25,516 bases of DNA. Origin: JANRIC01 sp033765345. Its GTDB lineage: Bacteria > Bacteroidota > Bacteroidia > Cytophagales > Microscillaceae. Location of the stretch: the NCBI GenBank assembly GCA_033765345.1, contig JANRIC010000100.1:1-25516 (forward strand). Reading direction: 5' to 3'. The first letter of the stretch is position 1. The number at the start of each line of letters is the position of its first letter. Both the position numbers and the translations under genes were made by a program. The notes below the pieces were generated by a model that was given only the letters and a program-made list of their open reading frames with translations, ran no database searches and was not told the DNA's origin. Of this stretch, positions 20,215 through 25,516 are shown piece after piece.

Positions 20215-23200
20215 ATAATTGAGGTTCTCGTGGAGGATTTAGGTCTGAAGTCAAAAAAAGCTACATAATAATAAAACAAAGGAACAAAATACAGTGCTGT
20301 AAGTGTACCCAGGGATAAACCACCCATGACCGCCAAAACTAAGGGTTTTTGCAAATCTGCCCCTATCCCAGAGGAAAATAATATGGGTAAAATAGCCAAA
20401 ATAGTAGTAAGCGAGGTCATCAGGATGGGCTTGAGGCGGATCTGACCAGCGATGTAGATAGCGGTGTCTAAATCGTGTGTTTTCCTAAGTTGGTTGATGG
20501 TGTCAATTTTCAGGATAGCATCATTGACCATAATCCCTAGCATCGCCACCAAACCAATGGCAGACATGACATTGAGAGAAGCCCCTCCCAACTTTAAAAA
20601 CAACAAAGCCCCTGCTATCCCTAAGGAAAGTGTGGCAATGACGATCAGAGGCTGCACGAATGATTCAAATTGTGCCGAAAGGATAAAATACAACAAAACT
20701 ATCGCCAGGATCAAAATTCGGATCAGTTGTACTAGATTGTCGCGATCGCTAAAGTATTGACCCGAAAAGTCAATCAGCAACTGCTTTTTGAGGGCTATTG
20801 CGTTTAATTTTTGTGTAATCTTCGCAAAATCATCAATGGGCTGAAAACTAATACCGTGGTAGATACCCAAGCGGTCGGCGGTGATATTTTTGTAATCCGA
20901 ATCAAAGTCATACTCCATCAAATCGAGCATAGGATAAGATTTACCTTCAGTATTTGTGATACGGCTGTTTTTGAGCTTTTGAAATAAGTCCTGGTCTTTG
21001 ACAATTATCCGAATTGGTGTGCTTTCGTTGAAGCTTTTGAGCTCGCTTATTGATGAAGCACCGAACAAAGACCTGAAGCGATCCAGAAAATCTTCATAAT
21101 CTACCTGATACAAAGCCAGCCGCAGGCGATCAATTTGGACTTTGACTACGGTTTCTTCCAGGCTTCCCGGAGAGCTTAGTATCTTATATTGAGGGAATTG
21201 AGCGGAAATATCTTTGAGGGTTTCATTCAAGATCGTGGGGGGAATCCATTGTTTGTGTTGAAAGCTTTTGAGCCTTACTTCAAAATAAGCTTGATTTTGT
21301 CTGAAAAGTTGATCGAAGGCATTGGGTGCGGGTAGGTAGGAAAAAATAGCCTTGGGAAAGTTTTTTTGCATATAAAGAGTGATTTTTTTTTCCACAGTTT
21401 CTTTTTTTGTGGCATCGCCGATGAGTAGATAGATGAAGGCTTTTTGCAGGGAATTTTCTTCATTTTGCAAAATAAAATCAGAGATACCCAGGTCACATTC
21501 ACTTTGTAAAATGTCTTTTTGAATCGTTGAGAGTAAGCTCAGGCTTCTCCGTTTGTTTTCTAGGGGTGAGATGGGTTCATTCCATTGAATGATGAGCTGT
21601 GTTTCGTTTTTTTCAATGGCTGGCAAACCCTCTGTTTTAAAAAAGAAAAAACCGAAATATCCCAAAGAAGAAAGTCCCAACAACCCAATGAGTGAAATTA
21701 ATTTGTATTGAAAAACCTTCCGAAAAGAAGCTTCATAGCTGTGTAGAATCCCCTGAAATACTTTTGTATCGGACACAATTATTTTTGATGTACCTTTAAA
21801 AAATAACAAGTACAACAAAGGTGTCAGGCTAAAAGAAACCCCTAATGAAATGACCAGAATGATCGTAACCGAAATAGCCTGGTCATAAAACAAAGCTCCC
21901 GACAAACCACTCAAAAATATCAGTGGGATAAATACGGCCAACGTAGTAAGTACCGAACCAATCAGGGGCGGAATGACCTCCAAAGTACCTAAAACTACAT
22001 TTTCCAAAAAATTTTGATTTTCTTGTTTACGAATACTGATATTATCCAGCACCACAATGGAATTATCAATGGTCATGCCTAGCCCCAGGGTCAGACCGCT
22101 CAAAGAAATGATATTGAGGGAGATTTGAAAAAAATAGAAAAACAAAAAGCTTATTATCAGCGACACGGGCAAACATAAGCCCATCACCAGGCACACCCGC
22201 AGATTGCCCATAAATAAAAATAACACCGCAAAAGCAAATAAGCCTCCCCACATCAGGCTGGTCTGTAGGCTTGAAATCCCTTCTCTCAGCAGAAGCGATT
22301 GATCCTGGCTGAAGTAAAAATCTACTTGGGGATACTCTTTCTTAAAAGATTCTGATGTCTGATAAATAAGTGGCATGAGTTGTGTTACTTTAGCCTGACT
22401 TTGCTGGTATATATTGATTACGATGCCTTCTTTTTGGTTAAAAAGGTGAAAACCCTGTCGGGTTTGTGTAGTTTCTTCCAGGCGGGCAATTTGTTTGAGA
22501 GAGATCAGCTTACCGGATTTTTGACGGATGGTGAGTTTTTCCAAGTCCTTGATGTCTTTGATGCCTGCCTGAAGCTTTACAAAATAGCGATATTGCCCAT
22601 CCAGCACAGAAATACCCCCTAAATCTTGATTATTTTCACGAATAGCCTGAATCAAGTCCGTTTCGGAGATTTGCAGGGCATTCATCTTGGCATGATCCAA
22701 GCGAAGGGAGATTACTTTTTTATGCAGTCCGTTCAGGTCTACCAGCGAAACGCCGTCTAGGGTTTCCAGGCGTTTTTTTAATATTTTCTCTGCCAGATTG
22801 GAGATTTGAAGTATGTCTTCTTCGTTTTTGGGGATGATCTGAAGCCGGATAAGCGGAATATCTGAAGTATTGAGCCTAATTATTTTGGGGCGTTCCAGAT
22901 TTTTGGGAAATACATAACTCAATCCGTCTATTTTTTCATTTACTTCTATATAAGCCAAGCTCATAGAAGTGCCGTATTCAAAGTCCAGCGCGACCCTGCC
23001 CGTTTCGCTAGAAGCCATACTTTGTATATCTTTCAGCCCTGAGAGTGTCAGTAAATTCTCACGAATGGGTCTGAGGATGTTTTGTTCTATTTCGGCAGGA
23101 GATTGATTGGGGGCATTGATTTGAATGACGATCTGCGGCACGTCTATATCGGGCAGCAAGGCAATGGACAACTGAAAAAAAGCCACTGTACTAAAAATAA

Positions 23201-23258
23201 TGAGTGCCACATAGCTCATCAATACCGCAATCGGGCGTTTGAGTAAAAATCTCAGCAT
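20211..23258 (-). CDS. RND-family efflux pump, inner-membrane transporter
   Basis: A 1015-residue AcrB/MexB-type (HAE-1-like) pump. The first helix is followed by the family start LLPDIDVPQIVIQINAP. TM2 to TM4 follow at about 335-410, with LGLGMTIDNSIVVLDNI at 391-407, where Asp398 keeps the first proton-relay acid but the usual second Asp is Asn399. The second half repeats the fold, with LVAMLGIMVNDAILKIDTIN in the matching helix. Two large periplasmic loops (about 40-330 and 560-840) form the porter and docking domains. It pumps drugs, dyes, metals or lipids using the proton gradient; the substrate cannot be read from sequence. It starts 3 bases after the adaptor's stop and overlaps the outer-membrane factor. 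Confidence 0.93.
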   Translation of the reverse strand: MLRFLLKRPIAVLMSYVALIIFSTVAFFQLSIALLPDIDVPQIVIQINAPNQSPAEIEQNILRPIRENLLTLSGLKDIQSMASSETGRVALDFEYGTSMSLAYIEVNEKIDGLSYVFPKNLERPKIIRLNTSDIPLIRLQIIPKNEEDILQISNLAEKILKKRLETLDGVSLVDLNGLHKKVISLRLDHAKMNALQISETDLIQAIRENNQDLGGISVLDGQYRYFVKLQAGIKDIKDLEKLTIRQKSGKLISLKQIARLEETTQTRQGFHLFNQKEGIVINIYQQSQAKVTQLMPLIYQTSESFKKEYPQVDFYFSQDQSLLLREGISSLQTSLMWGGLFAFAVLFLFMGNLRVCLVMGLCLPVSLIISFLFFYFFQISLNIISLSGLTLGLGMTIDNSIVVLDNISIRKQENQNFLENVVLGTLEVIPPLIGSVLTTLAVFIPLIFLSGLSGALFYDQAISVTIILVISLGVSFSLTPLLYLLFFKGTSKIIVSDTKVFQGILHSYEASFRKVFQYKLISLIGLLGLSSLGYFGFFFFKTEGLPAIEKNETQLIIQWNEPISPLENKRRSLSLLSTIQKDILQSECDLGISDFILQNEENSLQKAFIYLLIGDATKKETVEKKITLYMQKNFPKAIFSYLPAPNAFDQLFRQNQAYFEVRLKSFQHKQWIPPTILNETLKDISAQFPQYKILSSPGSLEETVVKVQIDRLRLALYQVDYEDFLDRFRSLFGASSISELKSFNESTPIRIIVKDQDLFQKLKNSRITNTEGKSYPMLDLMEYDFDSDYKNITADRLGIYHGISFQPIDDFAKITQKLNAIALKKQLLIDFSGQYFSDRDNLVQLIRILILAIVLLYFILSAQFESFVQPLIVIATLSLGIAGALLFLKLGGASLNVMSAIGLVAMLGIMVNDAILKIDTINQLRKTHDLDTAIYIAGQIRLKPILMTSLTTILAILPILFSSGIGADLQKPLVLAVMGGLSLGTLTALYFVPLFYYYVAFFDFRPKSSTRTSII

Positions 23259-23261
23259 AGG

Positions 23262-24338
23262 CTATGGTTTTTGAATAGTTTTTACGGGCGAATCGTGGTC
23301 AAGCTGTAGATTATGGTTGATAATTACCTTTTTGCCAGGGTCCAACCCTTTGACAATTTCAATCTCCGTTTCATTTTCCAGGCCGGTTTCCACATAATTC
23401 CATTTGGCGAGTCCTTTTTCTTCGGTAAAGACTACCTTTTTGCCTGATCGGACTACGATGGCTGATTTAGGCACTACCAGGGCGGGTTTTTGGGGGATGG
23501 CGATTTCGGCAGAGGCGTTCATCCCTGGCAGCAGCCCCTGGGTCTGCAAAAGTTTTAGTTTGATTTGCACCAAGGCGTTTTCAGTCACATACGGGTTGAT
23601 TTCACTGACTACTGCGGCATATTCGACGGTGCTTTTCGAGATGGGTTTGATGCTGGCTTTTAATCCTTTTTGCAGCAGAGTGACTTCACTCTCGAGTACC
23701 TCGATGGTCAGTTCAAGGTCATTGTCTGCATAGACAAGGCAGAGTACATCGGTGGTACTGATTTGGTTATAGGGTTTAAATTTGAGGTCGGCTATCACCC
23801 CGCCGATGGGTGCGTGCAGGGTAGCGTAGCTCAGGGCAAGCTGTGCTTCTTTGAGGAGTAGTTCGGCTTCGGCAAGCCCACTGTCGGTTCTGAAATACTC
23901 CCGGAGTTTGGGGTCGATCTCTGTTTCATCTTTTAGGTTCATCTTATGCTGGATCAACAAATCCTGATAAGCTACTTTACGGGCATTTACTTGCTGGATA
24001 GCCTTTTGCAGGGCAATATCTAGGGCGGTTTTATCCAATTGGGCGATGAGCTGCCCAGGTACTACTTTTTGCCCTGTACTCACGTAGATTTTTTCCAGAA
24101 AGCCGTTTTGTCTGAATTGTAGCTTGCTTTGGGCTTTGGAGGCGATTTTCCCGGTGGCTTGGATATAGTAATAAAATGTCTTTTTTGTAGAGCTTACCGT
24201 GTTTACCTGTGTAATCTCGATTTCGGCAGAAGACTGAGGGGTATTTGTATCCAGGTTGGCAGTGGTTTTGCCTGCACAGCCGGGCAAAAGCCATACTACC
24301 CCCAAAAGAATAAAAATTAAATCAATGCAGTTTTTCAA
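23262..24338 (-). CDS. RND efflux periplasmic adaptor (membrane-fusion lipoprotein)
   Basis: A 358-residue protein. No ATG lies early in the frame. The TTG at 24336-24338 is chosen because it gives a proper lipoprotein signal (hydrophobic stretch ending LLPGC, Cys21). An upstream start is possible. The adaptor has the lipoyl/barrel-sandwich motif (YYYIQATGKI, KLQFRQNGFLEKIYVSTGQK, VVPGQLIAQLDKTALDIAL), a helical hairpin (about 105-170), then LHAPIGGVIADLKFK and a beta-barrel, ending in the membrane-proximal domain (LVVPKSAIVVRSGKKVVFTE). It links the pump to the outer-membrane channel and is the first gene of the operon. No strong promoter could be picked in the 196-bp gap upstream. Confidence 0.9.
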   Translation of the reverse strand: MKNCIDLIFILLGVVWLLPGCAGKTTANLDTNTPQSSAEIEITQVNTVSSTKKTFYYYIQATGKIASKAQSKLQFRQNGFLEKIYVSTGQKVVPGQLIAQLDKTALDIALQKAIQQVNARKVAYQDLLIQHKMNLKDETEIDPKLREYFRTDSGLAEAELLLKEAQLALSYATLHAPIGGVIADLKFKPYNQISTTDVLCLVYADNDLELTIEVLESEVTLLQKGLKASIKPISKSTVEYAAVVSEINPYVTENALVQIKLKLLQTQGLLPGMNASAEIAIPQKPALVVPKSAIVVRSGKKVVFTEEKGLAKWNYVETGLENETEIEIVKGLDPGKKVIINHNLQLDHDSPVKTIQKP

Positions 24339-24464
24339 AGCTAAAGGATGTTTTTTGGGTATAAATATAGTATTTTTTCTTGATTTTTGCTTACTCGATA
24401 AGATTTAAGTTCGGCTAAGGGATTTTTTTCATTACTTTTTTACATTTAAAAAAAAATAGAAATG

Positions 24465-24480
24465 CAAGCTTTTAGGCTTG
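24465..24480 (-). terminator. Possible terminator of the propeller gene
   Basis: A 5-bp stem, CAAGC (24465-24469) and GCTTG (24476-24480), with a 6-base loop. It is flanked by T8 on one side and an A-rich block (24448-24456) on the other, so it could end transcription on either strand. It lies 55 bases past the minus-strand stop at 24535. Confidence 0.4.
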
Positions 24481-24497
24481 TTTTTTTTGGGGGGGGG
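24481..24497. repeat. Homopolymer tract T8G9
   Basis: Eight T followed by nine G in the gap between the efflux operon and the propeller gene, about 145-160 bases upstream of the adaptor start. Homopolymers of this length slip easily during replication. A regulatory effect is possible but not shown. Confidence 0.6.
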
Positions 24498-24534
24498 AGA
24501 ATAAAACAAAATAAATAGCAGAATTAGCCAAATA

Positions 24535-25380
24535 TTATTGCAGATCAAATGTGAGAATTTGCGGGTTTTTAATATCCTCAAAACCATATAACATCTTACC
24601 CCGTGAATCAATGGTAAAAGTACTTATGTCATTACTTAATTGATAAGCTTTTACCGGATTTCCTTCCCAATCAAATACCAGCACGGTATTTCCCTGAAGG
24701 TATTTGTCCTTGTGTCGCTCCCAATTACGCCCAGAATAAAGTACATAGATATGTGATTTATCTGCACAAATATCTATAAATCCTACTTTATTTTTGGTAG
24801 TCATAGTTACATTAATAGTACTTCCACCCTGGCCTCGAAAATCAGGTGGATTTAAATGAAAATTCTTGACTTTTTCAATTCTTTGAGGGGTGATTTTACA
24901 GATATCAAGGTTGGGAGAATCAATCGTAGCAAAGGCAAATTTGCTTCGGTCAGAGCTAAATATTAGGTTACCTTGATAAGCCATGGCTAAAACCCGGTGA
25001 GAAAATTCATCAAGGTCGTTTTGATGCGGGTAATCAAAAAAACTTTGTAAGATTTTTCCTTCCTTGTCAGAAACCACAAAACGATGAGAAAAAAGCCCTA
25101 CACCTACAAATCTTTTTCCATCCAGTTTGAATAATCTTTGATGATTGAAATCAAAAGTAACTGATTTTGCAAAAGGCTTCGGGTCATTGGAAAAAAGCAC
25201 ACTATCCAGTTGAAATTCAGTATAGGTAAATTTACGCGCAGCATATAGCCCCATCATAAGTCCTTGCTTACTAGGATAATATTGCATAAAAGTAGGAAAT
25301 TGGAACTCATTGGGGGCTTCGCCGATCCGTCCAAATTTTTTAATCAATTGGGCGGAATTCAAATTAAAAATACTGAATAA
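24535..25380 (-). pseudogene. TolB-like six-bladed propeller protein, 5' end lost to an IS
   Basis: The frame gives about 280 residues from the stop at 24535 back to the break at about 25380. A TTG at 25362 is the first formal start. The start of coherent homology is IKKFGRIGEAPNEFQFP, normally found 60-80 residues into TolB-like propellers (PF15869-type) of Bacteroidota. Blade-like repeats follow (HRFVVSDKEGKIL, NLIFSSDRSKFAFATID, SHIYVLYSGRNW, TVLVFDWEGNPVKAYQL, ISTFTIDSRGKMLYGF). The signal peptide or lipobox and first strands are missing, and an in-frame stop lies inside the adjoining IS end, so it is called a disrupted gene. Intact members are surface or periplasmic lipoproteins of unknown role. 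Confidence 0.7.
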
Positions 25381-25516
25381 CTGACATTACGCAGTTGAAG
25401 AATTTGGAAATTTGTAAAAAAATACAGTTGTGTTTAAATTAGGGAAAAAATTTAAAAAAGGATGAAATCACCAGAATTAATGGATTTGTATTCGGATTAT
25501 TTGTTGAGTAGCCCTA
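25381..25516 (+). mobile_element. Left end of an insertion sequence (partial)
   Basis: From about 25381 (CTGACATTACGCAGTTGAAG) the sequence no longer encodes the propeller. It leads to a transposase start at 25462 after an 81-base leader. The exact IS boundary and target duplication cannot be fixed because the right end is outside the window. Confidence 0.55.
25462..25516 (+). CDS. Transposase, N-terminal fragment cut by the window edge
   Basis: The ATG at 25462 follows AAAAAAGG and opens MKSPELMDLYSDYLLSSP, running off the window. The LYSDYLLSS start is typical of IS4/IS701-like transposases of Bacteroidota, which then continue into a helical DNA-binding region and a DDE core. Only 18 residues are visible, so the family is a tentative call. 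The gene is divergent from the truncated propeller gene, whose 5' part should lie beyond the other end of this element. Confidence 0.55.
   Translation, partial: MKSPELMDLYSDYLLSSP

Overview
The window looks like AT-rich (about 40% G+C by eye, not computed) chromosomal DNA from a member of the Bacteroidota, most likely a cytophagalean or saprospiralean gliding-type bacterium. The reasons are the Bacteroidota form of the RHS core (YYPFGL, QYNGKE, GLNWLDYGARMYD), a TolB-like propeller, TAnnTTTG promoter boxes, a Roco GTPase with an effector-associated tail, and an FGE-fold protein with a DGR-type variable end. No rRNA, tRNA or CRISPR array was seen.

Region 1 (1-2853, minus strand) is a tandem array of two displaced RHS C-terminal tips. 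Each lacks the upstream RHS barrel, carries its own toxin-like domain, and is followed at once by a small lipoprotein that is the natural immunity candidate. Both toxin domains carry zinc-peptidase-like motifs: one metzincin-like with the catalytic Glu replaced by Gly, one of the HExxxH type. Region 2 (2857-3698) has no convincing gene but holds a MITE-like element whose second copy lies at 13140-13242.

Region 3 (3699-13242) is an accessory stretch. It contains an unrecognised two-gene module (membrane-anchored coiled coil plus cytoplasmic coiled coil), an FGE-sulfatase-fold protein whose last 30 codons look like a DGR variable region, and a five-unit 67-bp tandem array. A Roco GTPase split by a -1 frameshift follows, then a cluster of palindromes including three 12-mers exactly 23 bp apart. 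Last is a 911-residue protein joining a RelE-like domain, an SF1 UvrD-type helicase and ankyrin repeats. Gaps between these genes are filled with REP-like hairpins, some repeated within the window.

Region 4 (13255-15861, minus strand) has a Tat-exported Gfo/Idh/MocA oxidoreductase, a Uma2-family PD-(D/E)XK protein and a TetR regulator. Divergent from TetR is a tight operon (16101-18718, plus strand) encoding an exported alkaline-phosphatase-superfamily phosphodiesterase, a three-helix CBU_0592-type membrane protein and a gamma-butyrobetaine-hydroxylase-like Fe(II)/2-oxoglutarate oxygenase. TetR may control it.

Region 5 (18748-24338, minus strand) is a complete tripartite RND efflux operon (adaptor, pump, outer-membrane factor). 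Region 6 (24339-25516) holds a homopolymer tract, a TolB-like propeller gene that has lost its 5' end, and, at the break, the left end of an insertion sequence whose transposase begins at 25462 and runs off the window.
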